Assembly: GCA_031289585.1 (NCBI GenBank)
Contig: JAITPF010000015.1
Coordinates: forward strand, 1 to 36,011
Direction: 5' to 3'
DNA length: 36,011 nucleotides
DNA from: Endomicrobium sp.
Lineage (GTDB): Bacteria > Elusimicrobiota > Endomicrobiia > Endomicrobiales > Endomicrobiaceae
The position numbers and the translations under genes were made by a program. Each line of letters begins with the position of its first letter. Within the stretch, counting starts at the first letter, position 1. This document shows, piece by piece, positions 6,726 to 15,094 of the stretch. A model generated the notes under the pieces. It was given only the letters and a program-made list of their open reading frames with translations. It had not been told where the DNA came from and did not search any database.

Positions 6726-7817
6726 TTAAATATTATTTTCCTTTAGTTTAGAATAGGACGAACAGACTCTAGATTCAACATCAGCTTCAATAAGCTTATT
6801 GACAAGTTCTGATAAATCGCCGTCCATAACTTCTGTAATATTATATACACTATATCCTATTCTATGATCTGTAATTCTATTTTGTGGGAAATTATAAGTT
6901 CTTATCTTTTCTGATCTATCACCAGAACCAACTTGTTGTTTTCTTTCACTTGAAAGCTGTCTTTCATATTCCAAAACTTTTTGTTCATAAAGTTTCGCTC
7001 TCAAAACTTTAAAAGCTTTAGCTCTATTTTTTATCTGACTTCTTTCATCTTGACATGCAACAACAAGTCCTGTAGGCAAATGAGTAATTCTTATTGCTGA
7101 ATCCGTTTTATTGACATGTTGCCCACCCGCTCCAGATGCCCTGTAAGTATCAATTCTTAAATCTTCCATTTTTATTTCAACATCAACCTCTTCTGCTTCA
7201 GGAAGAACTGCCACAGTTGCCGCTGACGTATGTACTCTCCCTGATGCTTCTGTTGCCGGAATTCTCTGAACTCTGTGAGCACCTCTTTCAAATTTAAAAT
7301 AACGCCACACTCTGTCACCATTTATTTCAAATACAATTTCCTTATACCCGCCAAGACCTGTAGGATTCGAATCTAAAACTTCATATTTCCATCCATTTCT
7401 CTCAGCAAATCTTGTGTACATCCTATATAAATCACCTACAAACAAAGATGCTTCGTCGCCACCAGTCCCTGCGCGAATTTCTACAATAATATTTTTATTT
7501 TCGTTTGAGTCAGGAGGTATAAGTAAAATTTTTATTTCTGACTCCATTTTACGCTGCTTCTCGATAAGATCGTTATGTTCACTAAAAGCCATTTCTTTTA
7601 TTTCGTTATCTTCTGATTTTTTTAATTCTTCAGTATCTTTTATATCACTCAAAAGCTTTAAATACTGAATGTACTTTTCGGTAAGTGGACGGAGATAAGA
7701 ATACTGCTTTGTGAGTTCTTTGTATTCTTCTTGATTTGAGACAGCAGATGAATCACTGAGTTTTTTCTCAACTTCTTCAAATTGACTATTTAACAATTTC
7801 AATCTTTCTAAAAACAT
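6726..7817 (-). CDS. prfA: Peptide chain release factor 1
   Basis: A 363-residue class I release factor. The codon-recognition tripeptide PAT (187-189, in RIPATEASGRVHTS) identifies RF1, which reads UAA and UAG; RF2 would have SPF. The catalytic GGQ is at 231-233 in SGAGGQHVNKTDSAIR. The N-terminal 100 residues are the expected coiled helical domain. A strong terminator (7894-7923) separates it from rpmE, so prfA-prmC must have their own promoter in 7818-7893; TGATATTTTAT is a candidate -10 region but is not convincing. UAG and UAA stops are common in this window, consistent with RF1 use. Confidence 0.97.
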   Translation of the reverse strand: MFLERLKLLNSQFEEVEKKLSDSSAVSNQEEYKELTKQYSYLRPLTEKYIQYLKLLSDIKDTEELKKSEDNEIKEMAFSEHNDLIEKQRKMESEIKILLIPPDSNENKNIIVEIRAGTGGDEASLFVGDLYRMYTRFAERNGWKYEVLDSNPTGLGGYKEIVFEINGDRVWRYFKFERGAHRVQRIPATEASGRVHTSAATVAVLPEAEEVDVEIKMEDLRIDTYRASGAGGQHVNKTDSAIRITHLPTGLVVACQDERSQIKNRAKAFKVLRAKLYEQKVLEYERQLSSERKQQVGSGDRSEKIRTYNFPQNRITDHRIGYSVYNITEVMDGDLSELVNKLIEADVESRVCSSYSKLKENNI

Positions 7818-7893
7818 ATATTACCTATAAAATATCACAATAACCGCATGAAAGAAAAAATAAGATTACCACATTTTTTGCCTGTTAATTACG

Positions 7894-7923
7894 AAAAAAA
7901 TCACAAAAGATTGTGATTTTTTT
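7894..7923 (-). terminator. Strong intrinsic terminator downstream of rpmE
   Basis: A 13-bp perfect stem (7894-7906 with 7911-7923) with loop AAGA: AATCACAA/TTGTGATT flanked by A-runs and T-runs on either side. On the minus strand the stem is followed by a T-rich end, so it terminates rpmE transcription; the symmetry could let it act in both directions. Confidence 0.8.
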
Positions 7924-8029
7924 ATGGCAACCTTGTCGTTTTTGAGGTAAAAAACTCACAATGACAACAGAAAGTTATCTTCATACGTTTGTCGTGACAA
8001 AATATGACACTCAAAGCTTTGTCATAATA

Positions 8030-8380
8030 TTATTTTTGTGAAACTAACTTACCTTTAGCTTCTTTATTTTTTTTAGGAACAGTTTTTGCTTTTTTAGGTG
8101 AACTCGTAAGTATTTTTCCTGAAGTCTTTCTTGGTATCGAAACCTTCTTTTCAGTTTTCTTTTTTACTATAGTCTTTCCTTCAGTTTTTGCAAAACGTTT
8201 TTGGAACTTTTCAACTCTTCCTGCTGTATCTATAAGTTTCTGTTTGCCGGTAAAAAATGGATGACAATTTGAACATATTTCCAGTTTTATTGAAGGTTTT
8301 GTTGAACGGGTTTTAAAAGTATAACCACACGCACATGAAACTATGCATTCTTCGTATTTGGGATGTATCGCTTCTTTCAT
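8030..8380 (-). CDS. rpmE: 50S ribosomal protein L31, type A, with long basic tail
   Basis: 116 residues. The start at 8380 is chosen because AAAGGAGAAG lies eight bases upstream and the sequence [11 protein letters not shown] matches the family N-terminus; the longer frame from 8401 has no ribosome site. Zinc ligands C16, C18, C36 and C39 are all present, which is the zinc-containing (C+) form. HPFFTGKQK and [10 protein letters not shown] are family signatures. Normal L31 ends near residue 70; here about 45 extra residues rich in Lys, Ser and Thr follow, probably disordered and RNA-contacting (inference). It is transcribed from its own promoter (8432-8459) and terminated at 7894-7923. Confidence 0.95.
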   Translation of the reverse strand: MKEAIHPKYEECIVSCACGYTFKTRSTKPSIKLEICSNCHPFFTGKQKLIDTAGRVEKFQKRFAKTEGKTIVKKKTEKKVSIPRKTSGKILTSSPKKAKTVPKKNKEAKGKLVSQK

Positions 8381-8431
8381 TTTGTAACTTCTCCTTTGCA
8401 TTTGTTGCTATATTACTTAATAACTTTGTAT

Positions 8432-8459
8432 ATTATCAAATTTTTCAATTGATAGTCAA
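8432..8459 (-). promoter_or_regulatory. Sigma-70-type promoter for rpmE
   Basis: On the minus strand TTGACT (8459-8454) and GATAAT (8437-8432) are separated by 16 bases; TAATAT two bases further along gives an 18-base spacer. The predicted start is near 8425, giving a leader of about 45 bases. Immediately upstream lies GGGGGAGGGGGCGG, an unusual G-run in this AT-rich DNA. Confidence 0.65.
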
Positions 8460-8580
8460 CTATTTTCCGCCCCCTCCCCCAGTTTAGCCATTTGATGGTG
8501 ATAAACTCCTATAGGAATCCTCGGTTTTTCGTTGTTATTGTGTGTGAACCGTCCTAAAACAGTGAAGCAATTATGCCTTT

Positions 8581-8604
8581 AAAAAAAAGATTACCACAAT
8601 CCTT
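8581..8604 (-). terminator. Probable intrinsic terminator downstream of rho
   Basis: On the minus strand AAGGATT - GTGGT - AATCTTT forms a 7-bp stem (one G-U pair) followed directly by TTTTT. It lies 43 bases after the rho stop codon. Confidence 0.5.
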
Positions 8605-8646
8605 CGAGCTTTACAAAAACGGACAAAGACTAAACTATACTATTAG

Positions 8647-9936
8647 TTATAATCCTTCTGTACTAGAAAGTTCCATTTGTTTTAAGAAATCTTTATTAGA
8701 TTTTGAATTACGTAATCTTTTGCATAACTCTTCCATGACTTCTATAGAATTCATCGAATTCATCCATTTCCTAATTATCCACATTTTATTTTTCTCATCT
8801 TCATTTAAAAGAAGTTCTTCTTTTCTAGTGCCCGAACGCAAAAGATCTATAGCAGGAAACACTCTTCTGTCAGCAAGCTTTCTGTCGAGATAAATTTCGC
8901 AATTTCCAGTCCCTTTAAATTCTTCAAATATAACATCGTCCATTCTGCTTCCGGTTTCAACGAGAGCAGTACCTATAATGGTAAGACTGCCACCTTCTTC
9001 AATATTTCTTGCCGCACCAAAAAATCTTTTAGGCCTCTGCAAAGCATTTGAATCAAGTCCACCGGAAAGAACTCTTCCACTTGATGGTATTGCAGTATTA
9101 TACGCTCTTGCAAGTCTTGTAATTGAATCCAAAAGAACAACAACGTTTTTTCCATTTTCAACCATTCTTTTGGCTTTTTCTATAACCATTTCTGCAACCT
9201 GTATATGCCTATCCGACGGCTCATCAAAAGTTGAAGATATAACTTCTCCTTTGACGGAACGTTGCATATCTGTAACTTCTTCTGGTCTTTCATCTATCAA
9301 CAAAACCATAAGCATAACATCAGGATTATTTTCAGTTATTGCATTAGCTATTTTTTGTAAAAGAACAGTTTTACCAGTTCTTGGAGCTGCATTAATCAAA
9401 ACTCTCTGCCCACTTCCTATAGGAACAAGCATATCTATAATTCTTGTTGATACTTCTTCTTTTCTTGTTTCAAGAACTATTTTTTCATTAGGATACAACG
9501 GTGTTAAATTATCAAAAAGCGCGCGGTCCCTTATTCCTTCAAGATTTTCTTGTCCATTAATTGATTTTACCTGTAAAAGCGCAAAATAACGTTCCTGCTG
9601 TGTTTGAGGAGGACGTACAAAACCTCCAACTGTATCACCTTTTCTTAAAGCAAATTTCTTTATCTGAGAGGGAGATATGTATATATCATCTGGACCCGGC
9701 AAATAATTATAATCTGGAGAACGTAAAAAACCAAAACCGTCAGGCAAAATTTCTAAAACACCTTCATCGTAAACCAGTTTATTTTCTTTTGTTTGTGCCT
9801 CAAAAATCTTTGCTATAAGTTCTTGCTTTCTTAAACCTGCAATAGAATCAAGTTTAGTATCCTTTGCAATTTCTATCAGTTCTGTCATTGTTCGTTTTGA
9901 CAAAACAGATACATCCATAGATCTCTTTTCTTCCAT
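8647..9936 (-). CDS. rho: Transcription termination factor Rho
   Basis: A 429-residue hexameric RNA-dependent ATPase/helicase. The N-terminal Rho_N segment (about 10-45) is followed by the cold-shock-like RNA-binding domain with [20 protein letters not shown] (68-86), the P-loop APRTGKT (184-190), Walker [11 protein letters not shown] (211-220) and the R-loop region [14 protein letters not shown]. No insertion domain separates the N-terminal segment from the RNA-binding domain. GGAGGAG precedes the ATG by three to four bases. The order rho - rpmE - prfA - prmC is conserved in many phyla. A perfect TATAAT at 10005-10010 suggests a separate promoter with a leader of roughly 60 bases. Confidence 0.97.
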   Translation of the reverse strand: MEEKRSMDVSVLSKRTMTELIEIAKDTKLDSIAGLRKQELIAKIFEAQTKENKLVYDEGVLEILPDGFGFLRSPDYNYLPGPDDIYISPSQIKKFALRKGDTVGGFVRPPQTQQERYFALLQVKSINGQENLEGIRDRALFDNLTPLYPNEKIVLETRKEEVSTRIIDMLVPIGSGQRVLINAAPRTGKTVLLQKIANAITENNPDVMLMVLLIDERPEEVTDMQRSVKGEVISSTFDEPSDRHIQVAEMVIEKAKRMVENGKNVVVLLDSITRLARAYNTAIPSSGRVLSGGLDSNALQRPKRFFGAARNIEEGGSLTIIGTALVETGSRMDDVIFEEFKGTGNCEIYLDRKLADRRVFPAIDLLRSGTRKEELLLNEDEKNKMWIIRKWMNSMNSIEVMEELCKRLRNSKSNKDFLKQMELSSTEGL

Positions 9937-10004
9937 TACTCCTCCAAAGTTTTAACACACTACTGATTATTTAATAAAAAGATTTTTGCGCTAAGTATGT
10001 TTGT

Positions 10005-10010
10005 ATTATA
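10005..10010 (-). promoter_or_regulatory. Candidate -10 box for rho
   Basis: TATAAT on the minus strand in the 167-base gap between coaE and rho. No good -35 is seen 16-18 bases upstream. Support is only the perfect -10 and its position. Confidence 0.35.
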
Positions 10011-10103
10011 TTGTACTGCTTATCTGGTTTGATTAGTTCCTTAGGATTATTATTATTGATTGGATACTTTTATTTTATTAGATAAAGAATTTTATATTAT
10101 TTT

Positions 10104-10694
10104 TTATTTAGATGTCAATAATTTATTATATAAATCCTTTACATTTTTCCCCAAATCTTTTTTAGAACCTGTATTATCTATTACAAAATCAGCAAGTTCA
10201 ACCTTTTTTGCTAGTAACATTTGTGAATTAATTCTCTTTTTTACCTGATCATAATTTAATTTATCTCGTAACGCAAGACGTTTTGCCTGAATATTATAAG
10301 GAATCCACACAACAACAACCTTATCGCATATTCTATTTAATCCAACCTCAAAAAGAAGCGGCGCATTAATTATTACATTGTATTTATTTATTTTTTGTGA
10401 AATTATTTCATTAATACGTGAAATTATATAAGTGTGAAGAATTTTTTCAACTTTAAGTTTTACTTTTTCATCTGAAAAAATTATACAGGCAAGTTTTTTC
10501 CTATTTAAAGTTCTATCCGAATACAAAATACTACGTCCACAACTTTCTACCAATTCGTTTAAAGCAGGCATGTCTTTGACAGTAACCTCGCTGGAGATTG
10601 CATCTGCATCTATAATATAAGCACCAACTGCTTCAAAATATTTGGCACATTCACTTTTACCAGTAGCAATACCACCAGTCAAACCTATTATCAT
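10104..10694 (-). CDS. coaE: Dephospho-CoA kinase
   Basis: A 196-residue enzyme that phosphorylates dephospho-CoA in the last step of coenzyme A synthesis. MIIGLTGGIATGKS carries the P-loop at the N-terminus; DADAIS and the LID region (LALRDKLNYDQVKKRINSQM) follow. The start at 10694 forms an ATGA overlap with the polA stop codon, showing translational coupling; the open frame extends seven codons further upstream into polA without support. Length is normal for the family. Confidence 0.93.
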   Translation of the reverse strand: MIIGLTGGIATGKSECAKYFEAVGAYIIDADAISSEVTVKDMPALNELVESCGRSILYSDRTLNRKKLACIIFSDEKVKLKVEKILHTYIISRINEIISQKINKYNVIINAPLLFEVGLNRICDKVVVVWIPYNIQAKRLALRDKLNYDQVKKRINSQMLLAKKVELADFVIDNTGSKKDLGKNVKDLYNKLLTSK

Positions 10695-13411
10695 ATTTTT
10701 TGCATTTCTCCCCAATTTCTACCGGCTTTGACATCGACAAACACAGGAACGCTTAAGGTTACAGAATTTTCCATTTTATCTTTTATCATTGAAATCATAG
10801 CTTCAGTTTCATAAGTTGGAACTTCAAAAAGCAGATCGTCATGCACCTGTAAAAGCATTAAAGACTTATAACCTTTAAGTTTAATTTCATTATATATATT
10901 TATCATAGCAATTTTTATTATATCTGCAGAACTTCCCTGAACCGGAGTATTTAAAGCCATCCTCTCGCCAGCATTTCTAATCTGAACACTTGTTGAATAT
11001 AGTTCAGATATATATCTTATTCTTCCAGTAATTGTACACACATATCCATCTTTTAAAGCCTGTTCGATAATCTGTTTCATCCACAATTTTATTCCGCTGT
11101 ATCTTTCAAAATATCCATCGATATATTCTTTTGCCTTTATTAACGGAATATTTAACTGTTTTGCAAGTCCAAAAGGTGACATACCATAAACTATACCAAA
11201 GTTTATAGATTTTGCCGCATTTCTCAAATTGTCAGTCACTGGTTCATCTTTTGGTATATCGAAAATTTCTCTAGCCGTTGCACTATGTATATCTTCTCCT
11301 TCTCTAAAAGCCTCAATAAGTTTTTTATCTCCTGATATATGTGCTAAAACTCTTAAATCAATCTGCGAATAATCAGCAGATATAAAAACTTTATTCTCTT
11401 CCGGCACAAAAACTTTTCTAAACTCTCTTCCATAAGCAGATTTTATTGGAATATTTTGTAAATTCGGTTCTGTCGATGATAATCTTCCAGTAGTTGTTAC
11501 AGCTTGATTAAAAATAGTATGAATTCTATCACAATAATAAGCACAGTAACTAGTTATAGGATTTATATAAGTATCTTTTAATTTTTGGAGTTCTCTGTAT
11601 TTTAACACTTCAGCAGGAAACTCATAAGATGATAATTCGGTTAATACTTCTTCATCTGTTGAATAACCTGTTTTGTTCTTTTTAATTACTGGGAAATTAA
11701 GTTTTTCAAACATTATAGAAGAAAGCTGTTTAGGGGAATTAATATTAAATTCTTTATCTGCAACTCTGTATATATTATTTTCAATTTTTTTTAATTCATA
11801 AACAATTTTTTCGTTGAAATTATGTAAAAAAGACGAGTCAATTTTTATACCTGATATTTCCATTTCTGAAAGGACTTCAATTAAAGGCATTTCTATGTTA
11901 AAAAAAAGTTCTGAAAGGTTTTTCCCCTGTATTTGGGAATCAAATATTTTATATATAGCAAAAACAGCAACAGAAATTGAATTTGCATATTTTGCGCTAT
12001 CTTCTATTGAAGAATCAGCAAATACAATTTTCTTTACCCCTTTTCCAAGATAACTTTCATCACCTACTGTAAAACCCAAATATTCCTTCGACATATCGGT
12101 TATAGCATGCGATTTCGCAGGGTTTAAACAATATGATGCAAGCATTATATCAAAATATATATTATTTAGCTCAACTCCAGAGATTCTATAAATATTTCTC
12201 TCTCGTTTTAGATCATATCCTATCTTTTTTATTTTATCTGAAGAAAACAGCGGAGCAAAAATATTTTTAAACTCGTCAAAAGTTATTTGATGCGCAGTTA
12301 AATCATTATGTCCTATTGGGAAATAAAAAACTTTACTTTCAATGCATAATGATATACCAACAATTTGTTCCCTTAAAAAATCTGGAACAGAGCTTATTGT
12401 TTTCAATGCAAAAATTTTTGATTGTTCTATTATACTTGCAACTTTAGAGGCTTTTTCTAAAGTATCTATAACTTCAAAATTTATATTCTCTGTTATATTA
12501 AAATTGAATTTTTTATCATGTTGAAATTTATTCAAAATGATAGATGATTGGGATTCTTGTTTTTTTTTGGAATATTTTTCTAAGAGACTCTTAAACTCAT
12601 ACTTTTCAAAAAAAGGAACAGCTTTACTCATCTCTAAGTCTTTATCTCCAAATCTTTCAAGTTTATAGTCTAAAGGAGCTTGTTTATTTAGTCCCACTAA
12701 CTTTTTACTCAGCAACGCCTTATCTTTTCCATGTCTAAGCAATTTCCCAGTATTTCCTTTTACAGAATCTATATTTTGTAAAATATTTTCAAGATTACCA
12801 AATTCTTTTATAAGTTTTACGGCAGTTTTTTCACCAATACCTTTTATACCGGGAATATTATCAACAGTATCTCCCATCAAAGAAAAAAAATCAATAAGCT
12901 GTTTAGGTAAAATACCGTATTTTTCTTCAACTTTTTTTGTATCGTACATAATATCTTTAGAATCGTTCCAAACTAAAACATTTTCATCTTCAACCAACTG
13001 CAAAATATCTTTATCGCCTGTCACAATAACAGTCTGCACGCCATTTTTTTTATTATTCTCAGTTATTGTGGCAATTAAATCGTCAGCTTCGTACCCTTCT
13101 ATTTCAATTTTACTAATATTTAAAGCTTGTACTGCTTCTCTTGCAATAGGCATTTGACTTATAAGCGCTTCATCAAGAGGTTTTCTATTTGCTTTATAAT
13201 CTTTAAATATTTTATGCCTAAAATTTTTTGATGGGTAATCAAAACAAACTGCAATATAATTCGGCTTAAAAATACTTTTGATTTTAAGCAGCAGTCTTAT
13301 AAAACCGTAAACTGCATTGACCTGTTCATTATTTGTAGTGGAAAGCGCCGGCAAAGCATGATATGCTCTGTGGATATATGCATTACCATCTATAATAAAA
13401 AATTTTTTCAT
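10691..13411 (-). CDS. polA: DNA polymerase I with inactive proofreading domain
   Basis: A 906-residue protein. Residues 1-290 form the 5'-3' exonuclease (EADDLIATI 108-116, TGDKDILQLV 131-140, the GIKGIGEKTA helix-hairpin-helix near 188-197). The 3'-5' exonuclease-like domain (about 310-490) lacks its metal ligands: the usual DxE of Exo I is replaced in IFALKTISSVP (333-343), and the Exo II and III aspartates also appear substituted. The polymerase domain is intact: DYSQIDLR (motif A), RNAAKSINFGIVYG (O helix, with Phe at the ddNTP-discriminating position) and QVHDDLLFEV (motif C). The start at 13411 gives an ATGA overlap with trxB; the in-frame extension of 33 codons lies within trxB and is rejected. 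Confidence 0.96.
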   Translation of the reverse strand: MKKFFIIDGNAYIHRAYHALPALSTTNNEQVNAVYGFIRLLLKIKSIFKPNYIAVCFDYPSKNFRHKIFKDYKANRKPLDEALISQMPIAREAVQALNISKIEIEGYEADDLIATITENNKKNGVQTVIVTGDKDILQLVEDENVLVWNDSKDIMYDTKKVEEKYGILPKQLIDFFSLMGDTVDNIPGIKGIGEKTAVKLIKEFGNLENILQNIDSVKGNTGKLLRHGKDKALLSKKLVGLNKQAPLDYKLERFGDKDLEMSKAVPFFEKYEFKSLLEKYSKKKQESQSSIILNKFQHDKKFNFNITENINFEVIDTLEKASKVASIIEQSKIFALKTISSVPDFLREQIVGISLCIESKVFYFPIGHNDLTAHQITFDEFKNIFAPLFSSDKIKKIGYDLKRERNIYRISGVELNNIYFDIMLASYCLNPAKSHAITDMSKEYLGFTVGDESYLGKGVKKIVFADSSIEDSAKYANSISVAVFAIYKIFDSQIQGKNLSELFFNIEMPLIEVLSEMEISGIKIDSSFLHNFNEKIVYELKKIENNIYRVADKEFNINSPKQLSSIMFEKLNFPVIKKNKTGYSTDEEVLTELSSYEFPAEVLKYRELQKLKDTYINPITSYCAYYCDRIHTIFNQAVTTTGRLSSTEPNLQNIPIKSAYGREFRKVFVPEENKVFISADYSQIDLRVLAHISGDKKLIEAFREGEDIHSATAREIFDIPKDEPVTDNLRNAAKSINFGIVYGMSPFGLAKQLNIPLIKAKEYIDGYFERYSGIKLWMKQIIEQALKDGYVCTITGRIRYISELYSTSVQIRNAGERMALNTPVQGSSADIIKIAMINIYNEIKLKGYKSLMLLQVHDDLLFEVPTYETEAMISMIKDKMENSVTLSVPVFVDVKAGRNWGEMQKI

Positions 13412-14316
13412 AGATTTTCTATGTAGTGTTGTGCACTTACAGCTGCCTGTGCACCATCTGATGCAGCTGTTATAACTTGCCTTAACTGTTTTTTTCTTAT
13501 ATCGCCACAAGCAAAAATACCAGAAATAGAAGTATTCATATTTTCATCTGTTATAACATATCCAACTTCATCAAGTGTAATATCGAAAAGAAATAAACTG
13601 TTAGGAATCGAACCTATAAAAACAAAAACACCGCTCACTTTTAAATCTTTATTTTTGTTTGTTTTTATATTTGTTACTGTTACTTTTTCAATAGAATCCT
13701 CTCCGAAAATTTCCTTTAGAACAGTATCGTACATCACGGAAATATTCAGATATAATGACAATCTCTCTTGGAGAATTTTTGTAGCCTTCAACTCATTTCT
13801 TCTATGAACAATAGTTACATTTTTTGCAAACTTTGACAAGTAAATAGCTTCCTTAATAGCAGAATCTCCACCACCAACAACTAATATGTCCTTATCTCTA
13901 TAAAAAGGTGCGTCACATGTAGCACAAAAAGATACACCTTTACCCATAAACTTTAGTTCTCCAGGAATATTCATTTCTTTTACACGTGTTCCTGCAGCAA
14001 TAATAATAGTTCTTGTCTCATAAGTAGCATTTACAGTAATTACTTTTTTTACATGCCCATGTTCAATAGATACAACTTCATCATAAACTATTTTAGCACC
14101 AAAATCTCTTACTTGTTTTTCAAGTTTTACAGCAAGATCAAAACCGTTGATTCCTTCGTTAAACCCTGGATAGTTTTCAAGCAAATCAGTTATTGCCATC
14201 TGACCGCCACAACCATTTTTTTCTATAAGCAGTGTTTTTAGTCTTGCCCTTGAAGCATAAAGTGCTGCTGATAATCCGGCAGGTCCACCACCAACAACAA
14301 TAACATCATAAAACAT
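13408..14316 (-). CDS. trxB: Thioredoxin reductase
   Basis: A 302-residue FAD/NADPH flavoenzyme that reduces thioredoxin. It has an N-terminal FAD motif (VIVVGGGPAGLSAALYA), the redox pair CATC in SFCATCDAPFYRD, the NADPH motif VVGGGDSAIKEA and the C-terminal FAD motif GIFACGDIR. The start at 14316 is preferred over an ATG six codons earlier because AGAGGA lies six bases upstream and the protein then begins MFYDVIVVGGG as in relatives. It follows trxA after a 67-bp repeat element and overlaps polA by ATGA. Confidence 0.96.
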   Translation of the reverse strand: MFYDVIVVGGGPAGLSAALYASRARLKTLLIEKNGCGGQMAITDLLENYPGFNEGINGFDLAVKLEKQVRDFGAKIVYDEVVSIEHGHVKKVITVNATYETRTIIIAAGTRVKEMNIPGELKFMGKGVSFCATCDAPFYRDKDILVVGGGDSAIKEAIYLSKFAKNVTIVHRRNELKATKILQERLSLYLNISVMYDTVLKEIFGEDSIEKVTVTNIKTNKNKDLKVSGVFVFIGSIPNSLFLFDITLDEVGYVITDENMNTSISGIFACGDIRKKQLRQVITAASDGAQAAVSAQHYIENL

Positions 14317-14366
14317 AATAAATCCTCTATTCATCCTTTACTCATTTATTACAATCAATTATTTTC

Positions 14367-14433
14367 TAGAGTTTGTTAATATTTTACTCCTAAAGCTTTT
14401 GCTCTATTAGTGTTGATGTTGAACAAGACTCTA
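14367..14433. repeat. Palindromic intergenic element with TAGAGT ends
   Basis: It is bounded by TAGAGTTTGTTAA (14367-14379) and its imperfect inverse AACAAGACTCTA (14422-14433). The interior CTCCTAAAGCTTTTGCTCTA is shared with the element at 15051-15094. It lies between trxA and trxB and supplies the TAG stop codon of trxA. It resembles a MITE-like or REP-like element. Related TAGAGTCTGTT ends occur at 5584-5594 and 26300-26311. Confidence 0.6.
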
Positions 14434-14748
14434 AAGAGCACTATCAATTATATTTTTTATATCATTTTTAGGTCTAAATCCAACTATTTTTTGTAACACT
14501 ATACCATTTTTAAACAAAATTAAGCACGGAATTGACGTAATTTTAAACTTTGCCGATAAAGACATATTTTCATCTGTATTTACTTTACCTATTTTTGCTT
14601 TGCCTTCATATTCAGCAGCAAGTTCCTCAATGACCGGAACAAGCATCTTGCAAGGACCACACCACGGTGACCAAAAATCAACTAATACTGGTTTGTCTGA
14701 TGACAATACTTCTTGTGAAAAATTACTCTCATTAATCTCAACTGCCAT
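14431..14748 (-). CDS. trxA: Thioredoxin
   Basis: A 105-residue thioredoxin with the active site WCGPC at 29-33 and the cis-proline loop TSIPCLILF. It donates electrons to reductases and repairs disulfides in the cytosol; its recycling enzyme trxB is the next gene. GGAGG sits seven bases before the ATG. The stop codon TAG is provided by the terminal repeat of the intergenic element at 14367-14433. Confidence 0.97.
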   Translation of the reverse strand: MAVEINESNFSQEVLSSDKPVLVDFWSPWCGPCKMLVPVIEELAAEYEGKAKIGKVNTDENMSLSAKFKITSIPCLILFKNGIVLQKIVGFRPKNDIKNIIDSAL

Positions 14749-15091
14749 AAAAAAACCTCCATATTTATTATTACAATTAAGACAACATCAATGTTTGTTA
14801 TCATCAATTGCTAAAGGACAAAATCCGCATAGCAACTTTTTCTAATAACACAGATTGACAGCAATATTATTATAGATGTCACGAAAATATAATCACAACG
14901 CAACGAACATAAATAACCGAATTTGTTATTCTAAACAACAAAAATTTATTATTTCGGCAGCATTACACCATCTTTTAATAACTCATAACTAAGATAAGAA
15001 TAGAAAAAATATGTAACAATTTATATTACAGTTTATATTGTAACATATTTTTGCTCCTAACGCTTTTGCCCTAGGTTAGAATGAACAAACT
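14749..15091. other. Intergenic stretch between fmt and trxA
   Basis: These 343 bases hold the fmt terminator hairpin (15004-15052), most of a dispersed repeat (15051-15094) and presumably the trxA promoter, for which I see no confident -10/-35 pair. A short minus-strand frame around 14945-15003 reads YSYLSYELLKDGVMLPK before two stops; it is too short to name. No gene is supported. Confidence 0.5.
15004..15052 (-). terminator. Hairpin terminator downstream of fmt
   Basis: AAAAATATGTAACAA (15005-15019) pairs with TTGTAACATATTTTT (15038-15052) with one mismatch, leaving an 18-base AT-rich loop. On the minus strand the stem is preceded by A-runs and ends in a run of T, and lies about 40 bases after the fmt stop. 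The weak AT-only stem makes efficiency uncertain. Confidence 0.5.
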
Positions 15092-15094
15092 CTA
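15051..15094. repeat. Dispersed stop-codon repeat at the fmt 3' end
   Basis: TTGCTCCTAACGCTTTTGCC followed by CTAGGTTAGAATGAACAAAC and TCTA aligns with 14384-14433. The CTA at 15092-15094 is the fmt stop codon (TAG on the minus strand), exactly as the equivalent CTA at 14431-14433 is the trxA stop codon. Confidence 0.6.

Noticed and set aside
8978-9589. 203-codon plus-strand frame opposite rho
   Set aside because: Lies wholly antisense to the conserved Rho ATPase domain and has no family resemblance; a shadow of rho codon use.
14945-15003. Short frame YELLKDGVMLPK resembling the GVYLPPS segment of glutamate-1-semialdehyde aminotransferase
   Set aside because: Only about a dozen residues before two stops; too short to support a remnant call.
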